Shown in pieces: positions 18,307-26,324 of a stretch of 64,000 nucleotides of DNA. The notes below the pieces were generated by a model. It saw only the letters and a list, made by a program, of their open reading frames with translations, was not told the origin of the DNA and searched no databases. Both the position numbers and the translations under genes were made by a program. Position 1 is the stretch's first letter, and every line of letters begins with the position of its first letter. Source of the DNA: Mucilaginibacter sp. CSA2-8R (GTDB lineage: Bacteria > Bacteroidota > Bacteroidia > Sphingobacteriales > Sphingobacteriaceae); the NCBI RefSeq assembly GCF_038806765.1, contig NZ_CP152389.1:5146001-5210000 (forward strand), given 5' to 3'.

Positions 18307-19628
18307 TGCGTACTGGTTTGGGGGTTATTAAGTACATAAAACGGAATATTACAAGCGGCAAAATAATTTTGCTTGTTGTAGGCATATACATATAAGCGAT
18401 AGGGCCCTTCTTTTTTGGGTGCGCGGAATGTAACTTGTTTACCGGTGCTTGCAGTAACGAATGAATGCAGTATTGGTGCAACCTCCTTTTGGCTGTAGAT
18501 ATCATTTACCTGGTGGTAGTTTTCGGGAAATAACTGCCATTGATAAGTGATATTAGCGGTATCAGTGCCATATAGGTATACCTGTCCCTGTGCCGTGGTA
18601 TTACCGGCCAGTAAGATATTGTCCTGGCTGCCCAAAAAGTTGAGCAAAATACATTTTAGCGGAGGGGCTTTAGCAGCCGTTTTTTTGCCTGTCCATAAAT
18701 AGTTCATTGTATTCACGGTTTGGCTGCTCCTTCCGGCTTTGTCAAACAATCCGAACCAAGTAGGCGTATACTCTTGTTTTTGGCCCCAGTAAAATACCAG
18801 CGAGCCTAAAAAGCGCGGGTTACTAAGCGGCATTTGGTTCTGGTAAATTGCCTGGTACTGTTCGGCTTTTTTAAAAGTAGAATTTTCGATAAAAGATCCC
18901 CATGCCGTCTGATTGTTGGTATACCACGGTCCGTCAATACCCCATTCAGTAACCAGAAAAGGCCCTTTCCACAGCCACTCAAAATCTTTAAGGTTATGTT
19001 TCAGGTGTTTTATATCGCCAAAAATGTTTAAGGATATAAAATCAATAGCGGTTCTAAATTTAATACAGGCAATATTTTTACGCTGAAAGTTGATGATAGT
19101 AGTAGTTACCGGGTGGTTTGGGTCATCATGGTGAATCATGTCAACCACTTGGTTAAACGCGGTATAAAAACGATTGTAATTGGGCTTGTACGGAAAGGCC
19201 AACTCATTACCTATGCACCAGCTAAGTAATGCCGGATGGTGTTTGTACCGGTTTACGGTTGTTTTAAGGTTTTTATAGTGGGCAGCTACTTTAGTTTCAT
19301 CATTATAAAAATCATCCATATTTTTATTATCAGGCATGGGTAGCCCTACCACAACAGCCATATGATAAGCCTGCGCAGAATCTAAGATAGCGTCTATATG
19401 GGCAGTATCCCATACCCTGATGGTATTACCACCGGCATTGCTTAATGCCTTGAGGTTAGTAAAACCCGAAGCGCCTTTTACAAAAAATGGTTTACCGTTA
19501 CGATAAAACCGATAGGTGCCATGTTCGGATTTTATGTATACCGTTCCGGCTGGTTGCTTGGGCTTGCAGCCGGCAAATAACAGGCACCAAAAAAAATATA
19601 AACAAAGGTTAAAAAAACAGGGTTTCAT
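18303..19628 (-). CDS. glycosidase lipoprotein (GH2/GH5-like TIM barrel)
   Basis: This is the first gene of the synthase operon. I use the ATG at 19628 rather than an upstream in-frame GTG (19634), giving 441 residues. A lipoprotein signal peptide ends in LLFAGC (Cys21). The barrel carries clan GH-A catalytic motifs: SWCIGNE (acid/base Glu142) and LVTEWG (nucleophile Glu228). A C-terminal Ig-like module ends in a RLYVYA...NIPFY pattern, also seen at the end of the adjacent synthase. Synthase operons often include such a hydrolase for trimming or editing the nascent chain (compare BcsZ); that role is inferred. The lipid anchor places it in the periplasm or outer membrane. Substrate specificity cannot be read from the sequence. 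Confidence 0.8.
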   Translation of the reverse strand: MKPCFFNLCLYFFWCLLFAGCKPKQPAGTVYIKSEHGTYRFYRNGKPFFVKGASGFTNLKALSNAGGNTIRVWDTAHIDAILDSAQAYHMAVVVGLPMPDNKNMDDFYNDETKVAAHYKNLKTTVNRYKHHPALLSWCIGNELAFPYKPNYNRFYTAFNQVVDMIHHDDPNHPVTTTIINFQRKNIACIKFRTAIDFISLNIFGDIKHLKHNLKDFEWLWKGPFLVTEWGIDGPWYTNNQTAWGSFIENSTFKKAEQYQAIYQNQMPLSNPRFLGSLVFYWGQKQEYTPTWFGLFDKAGRSSQTVNTMNYLWTGKKTAAKAPPLKCILLNFLGSQDNILLAGNTTAQGQVYLYGTDTANITYQWQLFPENYHQVNDIYSQKEVAPILHSFVTASTGKQVTFRAPKKEGPYRLYVYAYNKQNYFAACNIPFYVLNNPQTSTQ

Positions 19629-19871
19629 CGCCACTAATACGTATTGCGTTTACACGCTTAGCTCTGTGTATTGTGGTGTTTTATACGCAAAAAAGGCAAA
19701 AATGGTTAGGTTAGCACTACCAGTTTTAGCACCGTAACTGCTAATTAATAACGTTTAATGGTAATTAAAGTAGATTTTACTTAGCAAAACAGGTATTTCA
19801 GTAAAATGCGTAACAACAACTCTCGGTTAACTATCAGCTTTGTTTATACCAAGCAGGCAGGAATAATAACA

Positions 19872-20972
19872 TTAAAAAAGCCGGAGCTGATCGCTGCCCT
19901 CATCTTTTTCGGTCCGGGGCACCGGGTCACCAAAGTTTGATACTGATATACCTAATAACCGCACTTTTACATCATCCAAGTTAGTTGCCATTAATAGCTG
20001 CTTCGCTGTATCACTTAACGTAGCAGCATCGGCTACTGCCGAAGTTAATGATTGATTGCGTGTGATTTGCTTAAAGTCGCTGTATTTTACCTTAAGGGTA
20101 ATGGTACGGCCTTTAAGCTGGCGTCGCTCCAGTCGCTCGGCTACGGTCAGGGCAATCTTGTCCAGTTCGTCAAACATTTCTTCCGGCTCAGTAAGGTCGT
20201 ATGCAAAGGTATCTTCGGCACCCATTGACTTGGTTTCGCGATGGGGCTGCACGGGGCGGTCATCTGTACCTCGTACAATCTGGTAATAGAACTTACCGGT
20301 TTTACCAAAATTTTTTATCAGGTCGGCTTCGGTCAGTTGCTTTAAATCCAGGCCGGTGTGCAGGCCCATCTTTTTCATCTTTTCGGCAGTTACTTTACCT
20401 ACGCCAAAAAACTTTTCAACCGGCAGGGTTTCCATAAACCGCTCAATGGCCGATGGGCCGATAAATTTTAAGCCATCAGGTTTATTAATGTCCGAAGCAA
20501 TTTTGGCCACAAATTTATTTATCGACACCCCGGCCGAAGCGGTAAGATGCAATTCGTCTTTAATGGCTTGTTTAATCAGCGTAGCAATCTCAATGGCCGA
20601 ACCTATGTTTTGTTTGTCCTCGGTAACATCCAGGTAAGCCTCATCTAACGATAAGGGCTCAATCAAATCGGTATACCTGCTAAATATTTCGCGGATGTGA
20701 TTAGAAACTTCTTTGTAAACTGCAAACCTTGGGTACACAAAAATAGCGTTAGGGCATAGCTGCACAGCTTTTTTAGATGACATGGCCGACCTTATCCCAA
20801 ACTTGCGGGCCTCATAGCTGGCAGTTGCCACCACACCGCCACGCCCTTGAGGCGGCCCTCCAACCACCAAAGGTTTACCCCTATACTCCGGATGATCGCG
20901 CTGTTCTACCGAAGCATAAAAGGCATCCATATCAATATGGATTATTTTACGGTAAGAAACAGCGACAGCCAT
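19872..20972 (-). CDS. dinB: DNA polymerase IV (Y family)
   Basis: This translesion polymerase has 366 residues from the ATG at 20972; an in-frame TTG two codons upstream is less likely. The Y-family hallmarks are present: HIDMDAFYASVEQ at the N-terminus, the SLDEAYLD catalytic motif near residue 105, and helix-hairpin-helix and little-finger regions after it. The C-terminus ends in DQLRLF, a classic beta-clamp-binding peptide. It transcribes divergently from csaA. A TATCTTTG box sits only three bases before the ATG, so the mRNA is probably leaderless. Confidence 0.96.
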   Translation of the reverse strand: MAVAVSYRKIIHIDMDAFYASVEQRDHPEYRGKPLVVGGPPQGRGGVVATASYEARKFGIRSAMSSKKAVQLCPNAIFVYPRFAVYKEVSNHIREIFSRYTDLIEPLSLDEAYLDVTEDKQNIGSAIEIATLIKQAIKDELHLTASAGVSINKFVAKIASDINKPDGLKFIGPSAIERFMETLPVEKFFGVGKVTAEKMKKMGLHTGLDLKQLTEADLIKNFGKTGKFYYQIVRGTDDRPVQPHRETKSMGAEDTFAYDLTEPEEMFDELDKIALTVAERLERRQLKGRTITLKVKYSDFKQITRNQSLTSAVADAATLSDTAKQLLMATNLDDVKVRLLGISVSNFGDPVPRTEKDEGSDQLRLF

Positions 20973-20975
20973 GTA

Positions 20976-20983
20976 CAAAGATA
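20976..20983 (-). promoter_or_regulatory. -7 box (TATCTTTG) immediately before dinB
   Basis: An exact TAnnTTTG match on the reverse strand, three bases from the dinB ATG. A TTTTC stretch lies at the -33 distance instead of a proper TTG. Confidence 0.6.
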
Positions 20984-21036
20984 AGTGCTATAGATATAAA
21001 TAGGAAAATCATCATGGTTATTGCCCATACCCGCTG

Positions 21037-21067
21037 TTGATACCTGAAATTCTCTTCCCTATCTTTG
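21037..21067 (+). promoter_or_regulatory. complete Bacteroidota promoter (TTG-N20-TATCTTTG) for csaA-tadA
   Basis: TTG at 21037-21039 and TATCTTTG at 21060-21067 are spaced as in the Bacteroidota primary sigma consensus. The box ends five bases before the csaA ATG, so this promoter also rules out an upstream in-frame ATG at 21037 as the start. Confidence 0.75.
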
Positions 21068-21072
21068 CTGGC

Positions 21073-21408
21073 ATGGAAACCATATCCTGGCAGGATTTTG
21101 AAAAAGTGGAACTACGGGCAGGCACTATACTCGACGTGCTCAACTTTCCGGAAGCCCGTAAGCCAGCGTATAAGCTAAAGGTTGATTTCGGCCCTTTGGG
21201 CATCAAATGGTCGAGCGCGCAAATCACTAAACATTATACTAAAGAAGAGCTGATTGGCAGGCAAATTTTGGGTGTGGTTAACTTTCCGGAAAAACAGATT
21301 GGCAAATTTATGTCGCAGTTTCTGGTAACCGGACTGGCCGATGAGGATGGAGATATTGTATTAACGGCTGTTGAAAGGCCAGTACCTAACGGAAGCAAAT
21401 TAATTTAA
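21073..21408 (+). CDS. csaA: CsaA-type tRNA-binding protein
   Basis: This 111-residue protein is a single EMAP/CsaA-like OB-fold tRNA-binding domain. The start METISWQDFEKVELRAGTI matches the family N-terminus, and the total length is the usual ~110. An upstream in-frame ATG at 21037 lies inside the promoter and is rejected. CsaA proteins bind tRNA and have been described as export-related chaperones in Bacillus. The last base of its stop codon is the first base of the tadA start, so the two tRNA-related genes are coupled. Confidence 0.92.
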   Translation: METISWQDFEKVELRAGTILDVLNFPEARKPAYKLKVDFGPLGIKWSSAQITKHYTKEELIGRQILGVVNFPEKQIGKFMSQFLVTGLADEDGDIVLTAVERPVPNGSKLI

Positions 21409-21884
21409 TGCGATTTATAAGTTTTGATAACGAAAGCAGCGTATCTCCCGACGAGTTTTTTATGAACGAAGCTTTGCGGGAGGCGCGGCAGGCGTATACT
21501 GAGGATGAGATACCTATTGGAGCGATAGTAACCTGCCAGGGCAAAATTATTGGCCGCGGGCATAATTTAACCGAGCGGCTCAATGATGTATCGGCCCATG
21601 CCGAAATGCAGGCATTAACTGCTGCCGCTAATTATTTAGGCGGTAAGTACCTGAAAGATTGCACGCTGTATGTAACTATGGAGCCCTGCGTAATGTGTGC
21701 CGGTGCCTCCTACTGGTTTCAGATAGGTAAAATTGTGTTTGGCGCGTATGATACCCGTTTAGGCTTCGGGCGGTTGAATCAAAAAATCACGCACCCTAAA
21801 ACCATAATTACCGGCGGCATCCGCGAAAACGAATGTGCCGAGCTGGTACGTGATTTCTTTAGAAAAAAACGCACTAAAAGTTAA
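21408..21884 (+). CDS. tadA: tRNA-specific adenosine deaminase
   Basis: The 158-residue enzyme converts the wobble adenosine of tRNA-Arg to inosine. The cytidine-deaminase zinc site is complete: HAE at residues 64-66 and PCVMC (Cys94 and Cys97). The start used overlaps the csaA stop (TAATG). A second ATG at 21462 would give a shorter form that still has the whole catalytic domain, so the first ~18 residues are less certain. Nucleoside-deaminase paralogues such as guanine deaminase are the alternative, but the HAEMQAL context favours tadA. Confidence 0.88.
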   Translation: MRFISFDNESSVSPDEFFMNEALREARQAYTEDEIPIGAIVTCQGKIIGRGHNLTERLNDVSAHAEMQALTAAANYLGGKYLKDCTLYVTMEPCVMCAGASYWFQIGKIVFGAYDTRLGFGRLNQKITHPKTIITGGIRENECAELVRDFFRKKRTKS

Positions 21885-21917
21885 CATTCTGCTGAACAAT
21901 TATGAAGGTCAACCCTT

Positions 21918-21925
21918 TATATTTG
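21918..21925 (+). promoter_or_regulatory. -7 box (TATATTTG) for superoxide dismutase
   Basis: An exact TAnnTTTG match 37 bases before the sod ATG, leaving a short leader. The -33 TTG is not evident. Confidence 0.6.
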
Positions 21926-21962
21926 CACTGTACATCATTTTTTAACCTTAAAAAATAGTCTT

Positions 21963-22577
21963 ATGGCATTTGAATTACCGGCGTTACCATACGCTACTGA
22001 CGCACTGGAACCGCATATTGATAAAGCTACTATGGAGATACACCATGGCAAGCACCACCAAGCTTATGTAACCAACCTGAACAAAGCTCTGGAAGGCAAA
22101 CCTGAAGCTAACAGCAGCATCGAAGATATTGTAAAAAACATTTCTAAATACCCTGCTGCTGTACGTAACAACGGTGGCGGTCATTATAACCACACTTTAT
22201 TCTGGACTTTATTATCACCAAATGGTGGTGGCGAACCAACCGGCGAATTAGCTGATGCCATTAAAAGCACCTTTGGTTCATTTGATGAGTTGAAAACCAA
22301 AATGAACGAAGCCGGTGCTACCCGTTTCGGTTCGGGCTGGGCATGGTTAGTTGTTACTGCCGACAAAAAATTAGCGGTAACCTCAACCCCTAACCAGGAT
22401 AACCCATTGATGGACTTACCTGAGATTACCGTAAAAGGCACACCAATTTTAGGTATCGACGTTTGGGAGCATGCCTACTACCTGAAATACCAAAACCGTC
22501 GTCCGGATTACTTAGGCGCTATCTGGAACGTTATCAACTGGAATCATGTAGCTGAGCTATACAAAAAAGCTAAATAA
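21963..22577 (+). CDS. sodA: superoxide dismutase (Mn/Fe family)
   Basis: This cytoplasmic enzyme of 204 residues dismutates superoxide. Metal ligands are visible in MEIHHGKHHQAY (first His), GGGHYNHTLFW (second His) and DVWEHAYYLKYQ (Asp and His). The GGGHYNH context and the glutamine in PNQDNPL are typical of manganese or cambialistic forms rather than strict iron enzymes; the metal is inferred. There is no signal peptide. It has its own promoter and a strong terminator. Confidence 0.95.
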   Translation: MAFELPALPYATDALEPHIDKATMEIHHGKHHQAYVTNLNKALEGKPEANSSIEDIVKNISKYPAAVRNNGGGHYNHTLFWTLLSPNGGGEPTGELADAIKSTFGSFDELKTKMNEAGATRFGSGWAWLVVTADKKLAVTSTPNQDNPLMDLPEITVKGTPILGIDVWEHAYYLKYQNRRPDYLGAIWNVINWNHVAELYKKAK

Positions 22578-22616
22578 TCCGCCAGGCACCTCAGTGCTTT
22601 TCGGAATACATGATAG

Positions 22617-22650
22617 AGCGGCAGGGTAAACAATCCTGCCGCTTTTTTTA
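22617..22650 (+). terminator. intrinsic terminator after sod
   Basis: AGCGGCAGG (22617-22625) pairs with CCTGCCGCT (22635-22643), nine perfect pairs, followed by a run of seven T. The small lipoprotein ATG begins 12 bases later. Confidence 0.85.
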
Positions 22651-22661
22651 TTTATACAGTT

Positions 22662-22835
22662 ATGAAAAAGCTTGTTTTTCCGGCATTGTTTACTACGCTG
22701 CTGTTGCTAAGCAGCTGTGAGGTAGTTGGTGGTATATTTAAGGCCGGCTTTTATACTGGTGTAGTGTTAATTGCATTGGTGCTGGCACTGATCATTTACC
22801 TTTTTATTAAATTCAGAGGCGGTAGTAACCGATAA
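22662..22835 (+). CDS. 57-residue lipoprotein with one transmembrane segment
   Basis: A short ORF of 57 codons starts with MKKLVFPALF and has a lipobox LLSSC (Cys19), followed by a short linker and a hydrophobic helix (about residues 32-50) ending in a basic tail (IKFRGGSNR). It looks like a small inner-membrane lipoprotein. The ORF lies between the sod terminator and the oxidoreductase gene and reads in the same direction as both, only 10 bases before the latter. I do not recognise a function. The signal peptide and position support it as real. Confidence 0.65.
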   Translation: MKKLVFPALFTTLLLLSSCEVVGGIFKAGFYTGVVLIALVLALIIYLFIKFRGGSNR

Positions 22836-22845
22836 TATATATTTT

Positions 22846-23844
22846 ATGAAAGCTGTAGTATTAGTTGGGGCAGATCAGCCCCTTGCGGTAAAAACTGTTG
22901 ATAAACCTACGCTGGGTGCAGGCGAAGTAGTGGTGCAAATTAAAGCGGCTGCCCTTAACCGCCGCGATTACTGGATAAGCATCGGCAAATATGCCGGTAT
23001 TAAATATCCTACTATTTTAGGCTCTGACGGTGCAGGTGTTGTAACAGAGGTTGGTGCCGGTGTTGACGAGGCCTGGGTAGGAAAAGAAGTGATTATTAAC
23101 CCGGGGCATCATTGGGGAAACAACCCCGAAGCGCAATCGGCTGACTTTAAGATAATGGGCTTGCCCGATGATGGCACTTTTGCCGAATATGTAAAGGTAG
23201 GCGCTGAGTATCTGCATACCAAGCCTGCTCATTTAACTTTTGAACAAGCTGCCGCCATCCCACTGGCCGCGTTAACTGCCTACCGGGCCTTATTTACTAA
23301 AGGGAAAACCCAAGCCGGAAGTAAAGTGCTCATTGTAGGTGCCGGCTCAGGTACCGGTACATTTGCCATACAATTTGCGGCAGCCGCCGGTTGCCAAGTA
23401 TTTGTAACCTCGGGCACGGGCGAAAAAATTGAAAGAGCCCGTCATTTAGGCGCTGCTGCCGGTGTGAGTTATAAAGCGCAGGACTGGGCCGACGAGTTAA
23501 AACATATGGCAGGTGGCTTTGATGTAGTTATAGATAGTGCCTTGGGTAAAGATTTTGCCAAAATACCGGCGCTTTGTAACCCTGGTGCACGTATTGTATT
23601 TTTTGGTGCTACAGCGGGTGCCATTCCCGAACTGGAGCCCCGCGTATTATTTTCAAAGCAAATACAATTGTTGGGTACCATGATGGGCAGCCCAGATGAT
23701 TTTAAAGCTATGCTGGATATGATTAATACACATCAGTTAGTGCCGGTGGTTGACGAGGTTTTTGCTTTGGACGATGCCCAAAAGGCGGTAGATAAAATGG
23801 GTAAGTCATCACAATTTGGCAAGTTGGTTTTAAGGGTATCGTAA
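22846..23844 (+). CDS. MDR-family NAD(P)-dependent oxidoreductase (quinone oxidoreductase-like)
   Basis: The 332 residues show the medium-chain dehydrogenase/reductase fold: a GroES-like N-terminal domain (about 1-125) and a Rossmann domain with GAGSGTGTFAIQ as the dinucleotide-binding loop. The catalytic-zinc cysteine expected near residue 40 is missing (LNRRDYW), and I see no structural-zinc cysteine cluster, so it is probably a zinc-free quinone oxidoreductase or enoyl reductase type. Its stop overlaps the next start (TAATG), coupling it to a ferredoxin-type reductase, a natural redox partner. Confidence 0.85.
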   Translation: MKAVVLVGADQPLAVKTVDKPTLGAGEVVVQIKAAALNRRDYWISIGKYAGIKYPTILGSDGAGVVTEVGAGVDEAWVGKEVIINPGHHWGNNPEAQSADFKIMGLPDDGTFAEYVKVGAEYLHTKPAHLTFEQAAAIPLAALTAYRALFTKGKTQAGSKVLIVGAGSGTGTFAIQFAAAAGCQVFVTSGTGEKIERARHLGAAAGVSYKAQDWADELKHMAGGFDVVIDSALGKDFAKIPALCNPGARIVFFGATAGAIPELEPRVLFSKQIQLLGTMMGSPDDFKAMLDMINTHQLVPVVDEVFALDDAQKAVDKMGKSSQFGKLVLRVS

Positions 23845-24863
23845 TGCTTAAACTGCGGGTTGAAGCCATACAGCCGGAAACCAGTGATGCCGCCACCTTT
23901 TATCTAAAAGAGGCATCGGGCAAAAAGGTAACCTATTTGGCAGGGCAGTTTATTACGCTAATATTTTCGCATCATAACGAAGAAATCAGGAGGTCGTACT
24001 CGCTGAGTTCGTCGCCACATGAAGATTTATTGGCTATCACCGTAAAACGGGTAAGCAACGGCGAAATATCGCGTTATCTGCTCGCCCATGCTAAAATAGG
24101 TGACATTTGGCAAGCAGTGGAGCCGGCAGGGCGCTTTACGTTACCCCCCAATGTTGACGCAATTAAAACAATAGTCTACTTTGCCGCAGGCGGAGGTATT
24201 ACGCCGGTATATGCACATTTAAAATACCTGTTACATCAGCATGCACACTGCCGTGTTATTTTATTTTACAGCAATCAAAGCAGTGACAATACCCTATTTA
24301 GCGATGAGTTGAAGGCTATTGCAGCGCAGCATCCTGAACAGTTTGCTTTAATTAATATGGTAAGCAGCGAAGGCCGTCGCCTCAATAACGTGATGGCAGA
24401 ACAGTTGTTTAAACAATATGCAGGCTCTGATTTGCTAAATGCGCATTACTACCTGTGCGGACCATTTACCTACATGCGGATGTTACAGTTGACACTGTTA
24501 TACATGGGCGTAAATCGCAGCCATATGCATAAAGAAAACTTTGTGCTCGAAACAGTGCCGGTTAATACGAACGCATCTCATTTTATAGCTCAGCCACTAC
24601 GCATCCGTTACCATAATGAATGGTATAATCTGGTAGTCGGCGAAAATCAGACTATTTTACAGGCGGCCTTGCAAAACCAGTTGCCTTTGCCTTACAGTTG
24701 CGCTAATGGTGTATGTGCTGCCTGCGCTGTAAAATGTAAAAGCGGCAAGGTCGCCATCGTAAAAAGTGAAGTACTAACCAATGATGAATTACAACAAGGC
24801 TGGATACTCACTTGTACCGGATACGCTGCCAGCAATGATGTAGTATTGGATTTTGATATATGA
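23844..24863 (+). CDS. ferredoxin-NAD(P)H reductase with C-terminal 2Fe-2S domain (PaaE-like)
   Basis: This 339-residue flavoprotein has an FAD-binding domain (RSYSLSSSP motif near residue 52), an NAD-binding domain (AAGGGITPVYAH near residue 113) and a plant-type 2Fe-2S ferredoxin domain at the C-terminus with cysteines in SCANGVCAAC and a fourth in ILTCTGYA. This architecture passes electrons from NAD(P)H to an oxygenase or other acceptor, as in phenylacetyl-CoA epoxidase subunit E, but no paaABCD genes are nearby, so the partner is unknown. It is co-translated with the upstream MDR oxidoreductase. Confidence 0.88.
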   Translation: MLKLRVEAIQPETSDAATFYLKEASGKKVTYLAGQFITLIFSHHNEEIRRSYSLSSSPHEDLLAITVKRVSNGEISRYLLAHAKIGDIWQAVEPAGRFTLPPNVDAIKTIVYFAAGGGITPVYAHLKYLLHQHAHCRVILFYSNQSSDNTLFSDELKAIAAQHPEQFALINMVSSEGRRLNNVMAEQLFKQYAGSDLLNAHYYLCGPFTYMRMLQLTLLYMGVNRSHMHKENFVLETVPVNTNASHFIAQPLRIRYHNEWYNLVVGENQTILQAALQNQLPLPYSCANGVCAACAVKCKSGKVAIVKSEVLTNDELQQGWILTCTGYAASNDVVLDFDI

Positions 24864-24987
24864 TAACTTAATACGGCAACAGCCAAATACCAGGTGCAAA
24901 TAAAATAAGCCTTTTTACAACTTTAACTAAGCATGAGCGTAAACATTTTACCCTACCACATTGGTAGATAGGGTTGACGTTCGCTAA

Positions 24988-25257
24988 ATGAAACTTATTT
25001 TTTTGATTGTTATACTTTTTTTAAGGTTTACCCCGGTTTATGCCGTAAAGGCTGGCCCATTTCAATCCTACTCGTTTTCACAGATAAACAAAATTAGTAC
25101 TAAGCCTGGCTTTTTTTTAAATAATGTTACTAACGTTTGCTGTGAACCTGATGGTGATTACCCATTTGATAAGGATCATTTTTTGTTGGTGCTGGCTGGC
25201 TGCGGTATAGGTGTATTTGGATTGAGCAAATACGGAGACAAAAACATATCAGAATAA
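24988..25257 (+). CDS. small secreted protein with PID-CTERM-like tail
   Basis: The 89 residues begin with a signal peptide (to VYA-V) and end in GDYPFDKDHFLLVLAGCGIG followed by a short basic segment. A Pro-hydrophobic-Asp motif, a hydrophobic helix and a charged tail resemble the short C-terminal sorting signals of many small Bacteroidota proteins. The region between is low in recognisable features. No function can be assigned. An inverted repeat (CTACCA, 3 bases, TGGTAG at 24953-24967) lies just upstream. Confidence 0.5.
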   Translation: MKLIFLIVILFLRFTPVYAVKAGPFQSYSFSQINKISTKPGFFLNNVTNVCCEPDGDYPFDKDHFLLVLAGCGIGVFGLSKYGDKNISE

Positions 25258-25397
25258 TTTCTTTTAGCAGTAGCCATTTGCCCTGCTTTTAACACTTCGG
25301 CCACAAATCATAAATTTATAAATTGATTTGCCCGCATCCATCTTAAACAAACCCTGTTGATTTATTGTTACATCCAGTACACTAAAATTCAGATACT

Positions 25398-26246
25398 ATG
25401 CAATGGATGGGCAGACGCGAAAGCGGTAATGCAGAAGAAGGCAGCAGCAGTGGCGGCGGTGGCCGTGTAGCTTTAGGCGGTGGTGTAGTAGGCATCATCG
25501 GTTTGGTAATCTACTTTTTCACAGGTGTTAACCCGGCGCAGTTACTGCAAAACGGCAACAGCGACAGCCAGGGTCAGGAACAGACAAACACTAAACTGAC
25601 CACTTCTAAAAACGATGAGCAGAAATTTGCGAGGGTAGTACTGGCAGATACCGAAGATACCTGGAACAAGTTGTTTAAAGACATGGGCCAAAGTTATAAA
25701 GAGCCCACCATACACTTTTTTGAAGAAGGTGTAGAAACCTCGGGATGTGGCTTTGCCGGGTCGGCTACCGGACCATTTTATTGCCCGGGCGACCAAAAAG
25801 TATACCTCGATCTTGCTTTTTTTCAGGAACTGGAACAAAAATTTGGTGCTTCCGGCGATTTTGCACGTGCCTATGTTATTGCGCATGAGGTAGGCCACCA
25901 CGTTCAAAAATTGCTGGGTGTATCTGACAAAATGGACCAGGCCCGCCAACAACTTAGCGAAACTGAATACAACAAACTTTCGGTAAAGCTGGAGCTGCAA
26001 GCCGATTTTTATGCGGGTGTATGGGCGTACTACGAAAAACAGCGTGGTCTACTCGATCCCGGTGATATTGATGAAGCCTTAAACGCTGCCAGCGCTATTG
26101 GTGATGACCGCCTGACCCAAGGCCGTGTATCGCCCGACTCGTTTACCCACGGCACCAGTAAGCAGCGGATGTACTGGTTTAAAAAAGGGTTTGACACCGG
26201 TGATGTACGCCAGGGCAATACCTTTGCCGCGCAGGATTTAGACTAA
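25398..26246 (+). CDS. neutral zinc metallopeptidase (YpfJ family)
   Basis: The 282-residue protein belongs to the putative neutral zinc metallopeptidase family (PF04228). It has the typical MxWxGRRES N-terminus, a glycine/serine-rich linker, one transmembrane helix (about 28-43) and a catalytic HEVGHH motif (His163-Glu164-...-His167) in VIAHEVGHHVQ. The GCGFAGSATGPFYCP segment and the late LELQADFYAG motif, likely holding the third zinc ligand, are also family features. It is predicted to be an inner-membrane protein with a periplasmic catalytic domain. Substrates are unknown. Confidence 0.92.
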   Translation: MQWMGRRESGNAEEGSSSGGGGRVALGGGVVGIIGLVIYFFTGVNPAQLLQNGNSDSQGQEQTNTKLTTSKNDEQKFARVVLADTEDTWNKLFKDMGQSYKEPTIHFFEEGVETSGCGFAGSATGPFYCPGDQKVYLDLAFFQELEQKFGASGDFARAYVIAHEVGHHVQKLLGVSDKMDQARQQLSETEYNKLSVKLELQADFYAGVWAYYEKQRGLLDPGDIDEALNAASAIGDDRLTQGRVSPDSFTHGTSKQRMYWFKKGFDTGDVRQGNTFAAQDLD

Positions 26247-26259
26247 CATAACAGCCTTA

Positions 26260-26267
26260 TATATTTG
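26260..26267 (+). promoter_or_regulatory. -7 box candidate (TATATTTG) upstream of a hairpin leader
   Basis: An exact TAnnTTTG match that ends at the first base of the following long hairpin. If it is active, the hairpin would be the whole leader of the amidase mRNA. Confidence 0.4.
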
Positions 26268-26323
26268 CCGGTTTGCTTAACTTAGCACTCTTTTGCTAAC
26301 TAAGCAAACCGGCATTACTTTTT
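26267..26323 (+). terminator. long hairpin with T run, abutting the amidase start
   Basis: GCCGGTTTGCTTA (26267-26279) pairs perfectly with TAAGCAAACCGGC (26301-26313), and an inner TTAGCA/TGCTAA extends the stem. ATTACTTTTTT follows, ending one base before the amidase ATG at 26325. It most simply terminates the zinc-peptidase transcript, but could also attenuate the amidase. Confidence 0.75.
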
Positions 26324-26324
26324 T

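Noticed and set aside
13607..19628. Canonical cellulose synthase (bcs) operon
   Set aside because: No BcsB, BcsC or PilZ domain, and the hydrolases are not GH8; the GT2 resemblance alone does not identify cellulose.
21037..21072. Upstream in-frame ATG as csaA start
   Set aside because: It sits inside the TTG-N20-TATCTTTG promoter and would add 12 residues not expected in CsaA.
23844..24863. Phenylacetate degradation cluster
   Set aside because: Only a PaaE-like reductase is present; no oxygenase or ligase genes are adjacent.
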